64,000 bases of DNA from contig JAULSU010000005.1 of the NCBI GenBank assembly GCA_030512335.1, forward strand, positions 1,736,001-1,800,000, given 5' to 3'. This stretch comes from Immersiella caudata. Taxonomy: Eukaryota > Ascomycota > Sordariomycetes > Sordariales > Lasiosphaeriaceae. Shown here one piece after another: positions 10,286 through 21,044 of this stretch (positions are counted from its first letter, which is position 1; each line of letters opens with the position of its first letter). Under the pieces are notes generated by a model that saw only the letters and a program-made list of their open reading frames with translations, was not told the DNA's origin and made no database searches. The position numbers and the translations under genes were made by a program.

Positions 10286-12616
10286 ATGGCGTCGGCAATC
10301 CAGGAAATCACAGAGTTTATGGACAGAGTCCTTGCAGTTCCGAGCGACTCTAACGATGCGCTTCCCGGCCAGATGTCTTGGCGGGCGGACTCGCTGAAGC
10401 GAGCTCTCACAGCGGCGGAAAAGGCTTGGCTCGATGGCTCACACGACAGCCTGGCCCTAGTTGCAGAAAAGGTCGCTGATGCGGCCAGGGATCGTGAGTT
10501 ACCTCCTTGATCATATAAATACTCCAAGAGAAGCTAACGGTTACTTTTTCAGCATCCTGGAGATTGCCCGTGGGCGACTCAGGACTGTTGAATTTCTTCC
10601 TCTCGACTGTTATTTCTAGTGAGGGGTTGACGGTGCCCCTGAAGAAGCAATCCTTGCGAGTTATTGGAAATGCTTGCGCTGAATGCGGTGAGTTTCGGTC
10701 ATACCCTACAAGAAGCTGAGTGTACGCTGACAACAGCGACAGATGAGAACAAGGCCCGCGTTGTCGAGTCGGGGAAGTTGCGTACCTCACTCGTTGACTT
10801 GCTAGAAGATGACGACGCACTTCTTCCGTTTGCGATATCGGTGATTTACAACATTTGTATTGAGTATGGTATGTTATGGGTTTGATATGGTGGGCTTGAG
10901 CGAGTGCTGATGGTTGGAACAGAGAAGGCTCAACTTCAGGCATGCGAAGCGGGTTTGAGCAAGAAGCTTGTGGGCATCATCTCCGGTCCAAGACTGCTCC
11001 AGTCCCAATCTTCCATGGGGATTATCATCCAGCTCTTTGAGCAACTCGTTGCTCATGGTACGTTGCGAATTCTTTCGAGCGGCAAATAAACAGGGGAGCT
11101 GACGAGTATAGATCTCGAGTCCAAGGTTGCGAGCTTGTCCACGCCCGCTCTCCTTTTGATCTTGGCTACCAGCCAAACATACGAGCCCGATCTCGATGAG
11201 TTCACCGGGCTCTGCACCGTAGCCCTAGCCTATCTCACATACGAGCAATTCCAAACCCCATTCCTCGAATCGGACGGTTTTTGGGTCCTGCAGCAGGCTT
11301 TCTACGACTCCTACACCCGCTTCGACATTACCACCGCCGACCCCGATACGGCCGAACAGCTCAAGCAGGTGTGGAACGCCACCGTCAGCATTGTCGCCGA
11401 TATCTCCGCACTCCCTACCTTCGCCGCCAAATACCCTCTCGACAGTCCTGTCGTCCAACGACTGATAACCTGGCTAAGCAGTCCACCATCACACACCCAC
11501 CTCCAAACCACCGCCTGTCTCTCTCTCGGCAACCTCAGTCGCTCCGACGAAGCCAGCAGCGCCCTAGTCCAAACCGTCGCCACCCCCCTCCTCGCCATCC
11601 TCTCCCGCGCCATCCCAACAACATCCCAACCACAACCCCCTATTTCCGACCGTCCCCCCGCCCAACTAATCCACGCCGTCCTCGGCTTCCTCAGAAACCT
11701 CGCTATCCCCCAACCTAACAAAGCCCCCCTCAGCACCGCCCTCCTCCCCTCCATCCTCCCGACCCTCTGGACAACAACCACCGCCCAACCCCAAGTCCAA
11801 TTCGCCACCGTCTCCCTCACCCGCCTTCTCCTAACCAACAACCCCCCAGCCGTCTCCCTCCTCTGCGCTCCCTCCACTTCCTCACAACCCTACAACACCC
11901 GCGACGGCCCCGCTCTTTCGAGCTTACACATCCTAATGGACATCGCCCTCCGCGCCGACGCCGATCCCACCAAAATGGAAGCTGCCCGCGTGGTATGCGC
12001 CATGGCACGGATCCTCCAGGCCCCGGCGCATCAAGATATCCTGTCCTCCGACTGGAATTGGGATGAACAAAACGAAAACGCAACTTCAAGAGCAAAATTC
12101 TACTCGTCCCATGTTGCACCGATAATCAAGACCCTGACAAACCAGCTAACGCATAAAAAGTTTCCTTCTCTGCGTTCTGAGGCGTTGTTTGTGTTAGCTT
12201 TGTTGGCACGCTCAGAAGACGGTGGGAAGTTGGTGGTGGGTGTGCTAGAGTCGGCAGAGGCGTGTAGGGCGTTGGTACAGGCGGTGACGGGGAAGGAGGT
12301 GAGTGATGAGGATTTGGGTGTTGAAGGGGGAGCGAAGGTTACGGAGGTTGTGGATGACGGTGAGAAAAAGACTGAGGAGAGTGTGGCGGCTAACATGGGG
12401 TTGGTTGATGGGCTTGGGTTGGAGCCGCAGCAGGCGGATGTAAAGCAAACGGCTGGAATGGCCAAGATCGATCGGGAGAATGGCTTGGTGTTGGTGGCTG
12501 AGATCATCAGGGGCTTTTCTGACGAGCTATCACCAGGCCGGAAGAAGCTCCTCGAGCAAGTGTTGAGCGACGGAGGAGAACTGATTCTCGCAGAGAGAAA
12601 AGGGCAGCAGACGTAG
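10286..12616 (+). CDS. Armadillo-repeat protein, SmgGDS/RAP1GDS1-like small-GTPase chaperone
   Basis: Five exons: 10286-10493, 10553-10687, 10743-10868, 10923-11057, 11112-12616. All four introns are 52-59 bp and phase 1, and together they give 702 residues. Helical armadillo-type repeats are seen throughout, for example LLNFFLSTVISSE, SLRVIGNACAECDENKARVVESG, LPFAISVIYNICIEYEKAQ and TTACLSLGNLSRSDEASS. The repeat consensus with GNxCxxxDENRxxVV matches fungal homologues of SmgGDS, which bind Rho/Rap-type GTPases with C-terminal basic regions and promote nucleotide exchange or trafficking. Length fits fungal members (mammalian forms about 560-610). The C-terminal 200 residues carry an acidic low-complexity insertion before a last helical pair. 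Exon 5 between about 11500 and 11900 is extremely C-rich at third positions. An in-frame upstream ATG at 10137 would add 49 unconserved residues and is probably leader. Other armadillo families such as ataxin-10 are possible. Confidence 0.75.
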
Positions 12617-12928
12617 AAGTAGACAGTGAACCGGGGAAGTGACATCAGTTCATTACTGGAAATAACTGGCAACCAGAACACCCAATACAGAACCGTCGTG
12701 TTTCATGCTTTTCCCTTCCATTCATTGGTGTAAAATGCTCTAGCAATCCCTACGATGCGTGTAAACTTTCTGAACCCTGCCCTGAGCATATCAATTCCGA
12801 AACTACACGGTCATATGGGAACCCTTGTCCTCGCCGGGTTTACCAGGAAAAGCAGAAGCGCGACCAGACCTGCCAAATGAACACCGCCGGGAATCTTCCT
12901 AACCATCGCCGCCACGCTGAGGCGCCGC
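12617..12928. other. Intergenic between convergent genes
   Basis: About 310 bp containing the 3' regions of the armadillo and eL13 genes. Nothing else was seen. Confidence 0.5.
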
Positions 12929-13930
12929 TCATTTCTTGGCAGCCTCAGCATCCGCCTTGTCCTTCGCACGCTTCTCCCGAACACCAACGAGCTTGGCGTC
13001 GGACCTGGCCTTCCGGAGGGACTTGTAGGCGTCGGTGGACTTGGGGAGGTTGCTCTTCTTGATCTCGCTGAAGCCAGCGGCGATGGGCTGCTCGATGCCG
13101 AAGACGCTGGCGATGCTCTGGGTGGTCTCGCCGCTGCGCTCGCCGGCGGGGGTGTCGGCCTTCTTTGCCTTGTTGCTGCGCTTGGGGAAGACAATCAAGC
13201 GGGCCTTGTACTGCTTAAGGCGCTCGACGTTGGCGGCAAGGCCCTCCTCGGAGAGGTTCTGGCGGCGGGCATCGACGGCGATACCGATGGTGGGGGCATA
13301 GAGCTTGGGGATGCCAGCAGCCTAGGAATGTCATGTTAGATTTCCCGTTTTAGGCATCTCAGCATCAAAGCCCATGAATTCGCACCTTAAGCTCGGCAAG
13401 AGAGAAACCACGGCCCAGACGGGTGCGGCGGTTGTACTTGACGGTGCTGGAAAACGTGTTAGACCGCCTTCATGCACCAAAACCTAAGAATTTCCGGATT
13501 TGACTAACGGGCAGCGGACAACCGGGCGGAGCTTGTCAACCGGGCGAGGAGCCACAGCAGCGGCCTTCGCGCGGCGTGCGATACGACGGCTAGCCTTCTT
13601 TCCGGGCTGTTTTCCAGCTTGTCAGCATATTTTCCACCTCAAACGCGTTCCCCATCGCAGTGATTCGGGCAACGAACCTGGTCGAAGTGGCACCGCACAC
13701 GCCTCTGCCAATCCTTGCGGAAATCTATAGGTGGGAATCAGTCTCGTTGTTCTTGTCGGGCCAGAGCGGTCGGCTGCTCGTCGTCGAAAGGGATTTTGCT
13801 CACGGTTGTTGGGGATTTGCTGGTTGTGCTTGATCGCCTGGAGGGAGAATTATCGTCAGCAACGCAAATTTCGGTGGGACGGCGAGACAATCCATCTTGT
13901 GAATTGCCTCGGGGATAGCATGCTCACCAT
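12929..13930 (-). CDS. rpl13: 60S ribosomal protein L13 (eL13), six exons
   Basis: A component of the cytosolic large ribosomal subunit. Exons on the minus strand: 13930-13928 (only the ATG), 13837-13804, 13724-13678, 13606-13509, 13446-13386, 13321-12929. The five introns are 62-89 bp and all join in frame, giving 211 residues, the usual eL13 length. Hallmarks read across the junctions: AIKHNQQIPNNHFRKDWQ, RVRCHFDQPGKKASRR, AVAPRPVDKLRPVVRCPTVKYN, RTRLGRGFSLAELK, PTIGIAVDARRQNLSEE and IVFPKRSNKAKK. The C-terminus is Lys/Ala-rich and ends AAKK. A first exon consisting of the initiator codon alone is a known habit of ribosomal protein genes in filamentous fungi; it means a naive ORF scan finds only the last exon. 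Donor GTTCGT in the third exon is non-consensus but restores the frame exactly. Confidence 0.95.
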
Positions 13931-14529
13931 TGTGACGGTTGTGGATCAAGCCCTCTCGATTGTCGTTAGGAGGATCACCGGTCGTGAAGCAGATGCGAAT
14001 TTGGAGGTGTCTGCTTGGAGATGCGGCTGGGCCAAATTTTGGAAGGGCTTGATAACCCTATGAAAGTGGTGGGGAATTTTGATTCGCCAAAATATTCGTG
14101 CTAGTGGGGTACCCCTGGTCGTGTTCGAAATTCGGTTGTGTCTTGGCGGACGCCAGCTGGTGCCGGTCCTGCGACAACCCAGTCTGTAGACAACCCCACA
14201 ATGAGCTTCGTGGTTCAACGCGACGACGTACAAACACAGCTTGCTCAATGTTCAGATCCATTCGCAAGTTGGCAGGGAAGCTCCCTTTCGCTTGAGCTGC
14301 CTCTCCACGATTGCACTCCCTACGCTGCCACTCAGCGGCCGTCCAGAGCACCACGGGATCCGCTCTCGACCCCTGCCTTCACAGAGCATCAAGAATCACG
14401 CAAACACAGGCAACGTCAAGTCAAAAACAGTAACATTATGTCATTCCCAATCTGGTCCTACTTGTTTACTCCCCTTAATATTCCAATTTCCGTGCTCATC
14501 GCGTAGTACGCACTGCAAGTGTCTCCCGA
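13931..14529. other. Intergenic: eL13 promoter and vWA-Hint gene 3' region
   Basis: About 600 bp. The left half is the promoter and leader of the ribosomal protein gene on the minus strand, without a clear TATA box. No further gene was recognised. Confidence 0.5.
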
Positions 14530-17022
14530 TCAAGCACAAGCAGCCACCAGCTTGCCCTGCCCCTCGGCAACCTTACCAGCATCTCTCGCCAGCACAATTG
14601 ACGCCCTCCTGAACCCATCCACCAACCCAGTCCTCAGGTTTCTGGTGACCCCGCCACCAAGTACCAACCCACTGCGACTAACATGCAGTCTTGCCAGGCT
14701 CTTGATAACCCGGTCGTAATCCCCCAAGAACTGGTGCGCCCTCACATCCCCATCCCCATTCCCCACCCCCATCTTCCCGTGTCCCAGCGTAACACCCCAA
14801 ACTCCTCCAACCATAATAGCATGCGCATCCACATCCGTATCTCTCTCCAACAATACCGAGTAAATCGACCCCGTATACCTCACCTCCCTCCTCGCCACGT
14901 CCTTCGGGAAAACCCAGGCTTCCCCACTCCCAGTCCTCACCGGATGGTACGGCGTAACCAATACTTCCTCCTCTCCCACCACACACATTCTCTCTTGCCT
15001 CACCATCGTTCTGAGCACCGCTACAACCTTCCTCGCCCCTCTCGGCGTCAACACCTTCATCCCCGCCCTGAGCTTTCCAATCCTCACCACCTCACCTCTC
15101 GCAAGCACCACCGTCTCACACCCTGCAAAGCACGGGTTACTCGACCGGTTATACCTGCTCATCTTGACCTTGCCCCGGTGTTGCGTCTTCCTGCTCGGCT
15201 TCGGTGCCTCCAGCGCGTCAAACGCCGCGTCCAACCTGTCCCGACACGCAACGAACAGCGGACTCTCCCGTCCGTACATCAATGGCCCGGGGTCCTTGAA
15301 GCTGTTGCAAATCTGCCGGGCGTGAGCTCCGGCGAGAGAAGGGAGGTAATGCTTGCCCCAGCGGGTGTAGTACCCGTCTGAGCTGAGGGCGAGCGCGACT
15401 TGGCCGGTGCGCATGGGGCCACAGATGTCTTGGAGGAGGGATTGGCAATGGGGGTCGGAGGTGAACTCGGGAGCGGAAGCCGGGAGGAAGGAAAGGAAGG
15501 TCTCGAAGTTGGAGGAGGTATCAGGGGGAAGTTGGTGCAGGTGTTGGTGTTCTTCGTCGGGGCGGAGGGGGTAGAGGGAGGAGAGGTAGGCGATGAGGGC
15601 GGAGCGGGATTGGTGGTAGGCTATTTCGGCGGGGGCGAGGGTGGTGGTGGTGTCAAGTATGTTTTGAGGGGGGATGGCGACTTCATCGGTGGCGGAAGTG
15701 AGGCGTTGGTATTCGAGGACAGCGGTAATGACGGGCGGGGCCTCCTCTTTTAGGCCAGATTGGAGGGATTCTTGGATGTCGGGACGGTAGTGTAGGAGAA
15801 TGTCGCGAGGATGACCATATTGAAGGGTGCTGAGGGGGATTCTGAGCTCAGTAGTGGTGGCCTGAGGGCCGGTGCCTTCGATCTCAATCGGTTTTCGTTT
15901 GTCAACAGCTTCACCGGTTGTCTCTTCGAGGCCGAGATATGCCGGATACTGGAGGCGGAGGAGAACGTTGTTGGCGTATGTCGACTGGAGATTGGCAACG
16001 GCGTGAACAAATATCGTTCCCTGATGTTGGTCAGTCTAAATGTTCTGCGGAGAGAAATCGCACCGGCTCTTACAATCATTCCGGCATCCGGGATAAAGGA
16101 GTAGTTCCCTCCACCGATTTCAGCAATAGATTTTAGCAAACCGGATCTAAGACTGAAGCCGAACCCAAAAGTGTGAAGGGTCGCCGGCAACTGGCCCATG
16201 CTCCGGAGCTTGTGGACGTAGCCCATGGATGGACACCTGGAATCGTTGTCAGTACTGAATCCAACGTCTGTCTCTTGTGCCATAAATAACTAACATATGG
16301 TTGGGCATGCCATCAGTCAAAACCATCAGTGCAGGAACCTTCCCGTTGGGCTCTTTATCAAAAAGGCCAAGACCGCTTTGAATCCCCCCCCAGAGGTTGG
16401 TAATATCTTTGGGTGCCATGCCCTCGATCTTCTTTTTGGTGCTTCGCTTGTTGCTGGCAGTCATGGGCATAAGACTCTGGAGAACCTGTTTGATTTTGTC
16501 AATGCTGTGTTCTGGTGATACCAATGTACGTAGATGTTGGGTGTGACTGACCTTGGCTTCGCCGGCAAAGGTAACAATTCCCAATCGGTCATTTGCGTTC
16601 AATGTTTCCAGTATCGTGTTGGCAGCATGTTTTGTCAAATCCAACACCGATAGGCCGTACTTCTCCTTCGTTTCTCCTGGGTTGCCAGGGACGGGTGCCT
16701 CGGAGGCCATGCTCCCCGAGACGTCGATGACTAGAACTATGTCGCAGGGCACATGCTCCAAAGGTTCTGCTGGCGCTCTGGGGGGTCGAATGCTGACGAT
16801 AAGGCCATCGTGAGTCGGCAAAGGGTGAAGGGTGATGTTTGGTTGGGGGTCGCCGTCCTCCTCGGGAATATTATCATGGTCCTGAGCTGACGTTTCTGTG
16901 TTAGGGGTATGCGGCCGTCTTCCCCTATAAGGCAGAGTCTTTTCATTGCTGGACTCATCGCTGCTGTCGACAGAGGTAGTGCTGCCGCCGGTAGTGCTTG
17001 AACGCAGGCGAAGCCAAGTCAT
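14530..17022 (-). CDS. vWA-Hint (Vwaint/Vint type) protein
   Basis: Three exons, 17022-16295, 16236-16074 and 16020-14530, with introns of 58 and 53 bp, give 793 residues. After a Ser/Thr-rich N-terminus comes a von Willebrand A domain with an intact MIDAS: DVSGS at 100-104, then VTFAG and LTDGMPNH, the last read across the first splice. A linker region with beta-rich repeats (IFVHAVANLQSTYANNV onward) and the segment SDGYYTRWGKHYLPSLAGAHARQ follow. A Hint domain then starts at Cys594 (NPCFAGCETV) with the LTPRGARKV turn, the TPYHP block (Thr653, His656) and a YTGSIYSVLLE...DAHAIMV strand pair. Hint domains of inteins and Hedgehog self-cleave at such a Cys; in fungal Vint proteins the role is unknown, and U-box relatives suggest ubiquitin links. 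No signal peptide. The frame is open up to 17328, so a longer N-terminus is possible, but MTWLRLRSS looks like the natural start. Confidence 0.85.
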
Positions 17023-19008
17023 GATGTCGATAGGCAGCGATAAGATATCAAATTTACTTTCTGGTTGGAAAACCCTGGGTGTTGGAGATTCAACCGTCTT
17101 TGCGAACAGTTCCACCGTTATATCGTCGGCGTTGAGGCCCTCGGGGCTGTGACGCACGCCGGATGCAGGGAGGAGGTAAACAAAGCGAGATGAGTTGGGC
17201 TGAGGCGAGGTTAGGTTGAAAGCCACCTGCGGCTCTGCATGACCACTGGAGGAAGGTGTGATGCGCGCGGCTGACAATGGCGCGACACAGCAGCGGTCAA
17301 ACACTGGCCAACGCACAAAGGGCCCCAAGTTGCCTGCGGACTCACACCGCAGTTTGAAAGATTGCGACTGGGAATGCGAAGGCCAAGTTGTTCCGCCCTT
17401 CAGGCAAAATCGGCGATGCTGACCCTATCAGGTGGCAGCCCTTTACTTATTGGATGTTAAACGGTGTGGGGTTCGGGGCGGGGTTTTGGATGGCGGGACC
17501 GGCCCCGTTTCAAGATGCGGAGGGCGAACACGCTCTGGCCGCCGAGGCGTTGCGAGGGCTCCAACAAGCACAGGGGGGAGCAGAGAGTCCAAAGACATGG
17601 AAATTCGAGCGCGCCCTGTCGGTAGGAGATTTAGTGCAAATAATACAATGAATATGCCGGATTGCATGGTACGCCAGTCCCTGCATCCACATGATGGTGG
17701 CCCGGAGCGCCGGGAAGCGAAGCCCACTCGGGCGACTTCACGGTCTGACGGCCATGCGGAGCCGAGTATACGAGCCAATCTGACACGCGGTGATGCCTGA
17801 CAGGATCCATCGTCTGTTGTATCAGCCCGACTAAAACCGGGCCTCGCGAATCTCTGACATTCTGAAAGAAGTAAGCCGAGAGAGCCTTCCAATGTGCCTC
17901 GACGGCTCGCTGCGACCACCTCAAGATGCCCCAAGCGGCCATCAATCTCCACTAAATCAGGGCTGTGGTGCGCCCTGAGGCAGCCGACTTGGCATCCTTT
18001 CAGGGTTGGGCTCGCCAAGGCTGACCATGGCGGGGGCTGGATCCACAGAACTGGGACGCTCCGACAAATGGACCTTGCCCGATTTTTCCATCTTCAACTT
18101 CGCAATTGTCAATGTCACATTTGCATCTCGAGGCTGACTTTGGCTCATCCACATTCCGTTCTAGATTGGGGAGCACCTTGGTTGCTTTATTTTTACCATT
18201 TCTGATATCCCTATCTCGAGCCCTGGCGCTGGCCCCCTACGACAGTCACGCCGAGCCGCCATGACGTTGACTCGAGTCTGCGACCTCGCTTCCATTGTCA
18301 AATCGCCTCTTATTCGTTGCTCCCAATCCCGGAACTGGCCGCTTCTATCCCTTTGTTTCACAAGATCCTTTGTCAAATTTCTTTCCTTTCTGCTCAGGAT
18401 TACGGTGTGCGACCTTGCCCCAAGACTTGCAGCTCGGTTCCGTCCCCGATATGAGCCTCAGCATGCCCCCACCCCGCAAGCCTCTCGGAATGCAGCAAGA
18501 GCTGGCAAAGGTCGATGAAAATCCCGGTCGGACGATGTCGGAGGATGATGCTCCCCCACGCTGATGATTTACCAAATGCGCACACCTCATAGCTTCATCT
18601 CATTGGCCACTCCCGTGCAGCCTCAACAAATCCCACGAGTGTGGTGGCCTGCGGGGAAGTCGATCGCCCCCAGGCTAATGCAACCAGGGCTGCATTGCAT
18701 GCTCGGTGGGAGCTCCTGAACGTCCACTGCAGGACGGTCCTTCGAGCTTGTACGGCCGGGAATCTCACGATCCTCAACACTGTCCCGCAAACCAAGGTCT
18801 TGTTCGGCCCAGGCAACCTTGCCAGTCCGCGCATCCCCTTCTGGTGGCTGCGAAAAAGGCCAAAGTGTGCATGCCGTACCCGGACGTCCACCCACGCATC
18901 TCGCAACTCTCCCTTCCGATTCGTCCCGTCGCCTGTGTCGCCTGACACGAGCGCTCACCGGCCAAGGGCGTCAAACTCTCGCCACCCGTCAAGGGGGAGC
19001 TTGACAGC
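17023..19008. other. Intergenic between divergent genes, about 2 kb
   Basis: Upstream region of the vWA-Hint gene (minus) and of the micro-protein gene (plus). The frames present are short and show no domain or plausible splice chain. Nothing else is supported. Confidence 0.45.
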
Positions 19009-19015
19009 TATATAT
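19009..19015 (+). promoter_or_regulatory. TATA box of the Cys-rich micro-protein gene
   Basis: A perfect TATATAT stands alone in GC-rich surroundings, about 204 bp upstream of the ATG at 19219. It is followed by a CT-rich leader typical of fungal 5' untranslated regions. Confidence 0.5.
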
Positions 19016-19218
19016 TCTGCTCACCCCTCTCAACACCATTCCGGGGCATCGCAAGATCGCCTCCTCCCAATACATTCCTGATTGACCTCATCCCACATTT
19101 CCTCCGTGACAAGGCTATCTCTGCGCAAGACGTCATCTGTCTCATACTCCGCAATTGATCAATCCTCTCCAACCTACCGTCAGCCCTTTCCAGACGAAGC
19201 AGATCACCTCATCTCAAC

Positions 19219-19320
19219 ATGTCGGCCTACACCCCTCGATGCTGCAAGTGCGGAGCCATGCTCGTCATCAGCAACAGCTGCTCCCACTGCCACCACCCTC
19301 AGTGCAGCGACTGCCTCTAA
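19219..19320 (+). CDS. Cys-rich micro-protein, 33 residues
   Basis: A complete small frame, ATG 19219 to TAA 19320. Seven of 33 residues are Cys, at 8, 9, 11, 21, 24, 29 and 32, arranged as CCxC...CxxC....CxxC. His residues sit at 23, 25 and 26, so two tetrahedral zinc sites or a treble-clef-like knuckle can be drawn. It starts MSAYTPRCCKCG and ends CSDCL. There is no signal peptide, so it is likely intracellular. Tiny proteins of this general layout (a CCxC near the start, then CxxC...CxxC at the end) occur in Sordariomycetes as unnamed proteins, to my recollection; none has a role known to me. The evidence for a real gene is the Cys spacing, the TATA box at 19009 and a CT-rich leader. The reading frame could also be one exon of something longer, but no good donor precedes the stop. 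Confidence 0.6.
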   Translation: MSAYTPRCCKCGAMLVISNSCSHCHHPQCSDCL

Positions 19321-20332
19321 ACATCCCCTCGACCCCATCCCTTGACAGAACTCGAGGCCTCGGATTGTTCATTTCATCTGACTGTACCCGCCGAAAGCAT
19401 CACCAAAGTGGGGCTCGGGTTGCTTGCGGCTTTGCTTGAACCTTCAGCATGGTGGATGCCTTCCGCATGCGCCGCTCATACCCCACTTCGACCACACTCA
19501 GAAGATGCCGACGCGGTTCCCGAACCAGCGACTTGGCTTGACGGAAGGCAACCTCAACTTTCTTGCGACGGAGTTCATTGGGCTGGCGCAGTCAAAATTT
19601 GTATTGGAATTGGCTTGATTGACGAAGGATACGATACCCATGGGCGTGGAATGGCTTGAGTGACTGGGCATACCCAAAATTTGTATTGTATACCCACGTC
19701 GTTTGGATTTAGATATTGAAGATCTTGTTACTATGCATATGATGTGCTCTCCATTCTCATTAGATGTGTTGTTAACCTTGTGTAATCGTCAAATGTGCCT
19801 GTGTCGTCGAGTGGTGTTGTGCTGGGTATGGTCTCATGTTGGAGATGTCATCTGAGGCGGATCCACCCAAGCCCCCACTGTCAAGCCTCGCCGCCCAGCC
19901 GTGCCCGTGAATTTGAGGCACAATGTTGCAGCTGACCCCGGACAGCGGAAGAACAACGTCCTATCGATAAAGATGAACCCGAGCTGTCATCAGCTTTGGA
20001 ATGGGTGTCTCAAACCTGTCAATCCTAACTCTGTGCCTGGGAGTAGCCGAGTCCACACCAGTCCATCTGATCCCGATGATGCCCCTTCAGTGCGCAGTAG
20101 CAGCCCGGCTCGACAGCTCTCACGAGAAAATTCTTTGCAGTGCCCCTAAAGTGAGGCTAAATCTCGTCTGGGGATATGGGAATGTAACAGGAAAGGGTGA
20201 ACCTCAGATTCGTAACCATCCCTTTAGTCCTGGGTAACCGCACTTCCCCTGCTCCGCATTACTTGTTTTCCCAGGATAAATTGTGAAATTATAAATTGCC
20301 TCTGATCTAGCCGTGTCACGCCTTGCCGTGCC
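19321..20332. other. Intergenic, about 1 kb
   Basis: Probable 3' region of the micro-protein gene, with AT-rich patches around 19680-19760, then sequence leading to the TATA box at 20333. No gene was recognised. Confidence 0.45.
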
Positions 20333-20340
20333 TATATATT
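20333..20340 (+). promoter_or_regulatory. TATA box upstream of the GTPase pseudogene
   Basis: TATATATT at 20333-20340 is followed by a CT-rich leader. A 54-codon frame (ATG 20382) within that leader has no features and may be an upstream ORF. The promoter appears intact although the gene it would serve is broken. Confidence 0.4.
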
Positions 20341-21044
20341 CCAGCATATTTAATTCTCGTTCCGTCCTATCCTTTGTCGCATGAGTTTCGAAACTTCAAG
20401 CTGCCCAATCTCACCCATCAGCTTCATCGGAGCTACTTCCCTTCCAACTGACCGCCTCATCAGCTCGCTCTCACTGTACCATAATCGTCAACCAAACACT
20501 GCCCAGCTTGGGCAGAAACCAATATCACGCACTACCTGATTTCTCGCCACTCACCTTATCCTCAACCAAGAGGATATCTTGACTCGTCAATCTCCCTGGG
20601 AACCTTCCTAGCATTTTCCTACTCCAACCCAAACTACTGCCTCCGCTCTTTGCAATTTCCCGCCACTTTCCCTCCCCAATCATTACCACACATCTAACAA
20701 ACTCTTGCGGCACTCGCAGATATCCCGTTACTAAGGGCTGCCCTGTACACCGGCTCTCACAACTCAAAGTAATCATCTCTTCGTCTCCGACATGAGATTT
20801 CGATTGCCTATCCTATCATGCTTAGCGATAAGCAGTTCCTTCCTCAATTATCTACCGCGGGGCACGCAACAGCCTTGCACATTCGAATATTTTCTATTGC
20901 CCTCGCCGACTCAGATTCCTTCTACTCCTCATCTAACATTCTCGGATCTGCTTTCCCTCTCGCATGCCACAACTCTCACTGATCTTCCGGTCTCCGTATC
21001 TCCTGATTATTACCAGTACTATTCTCAAGCAGCTTCAAACCCTA

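Noticed and set aside
17388..18600. Several overlapping frames of 60-190 codons on both strands
   Set aside because: No motif, no consistent splice chain and no composition change; typical of GC-rich intergenic DNA.
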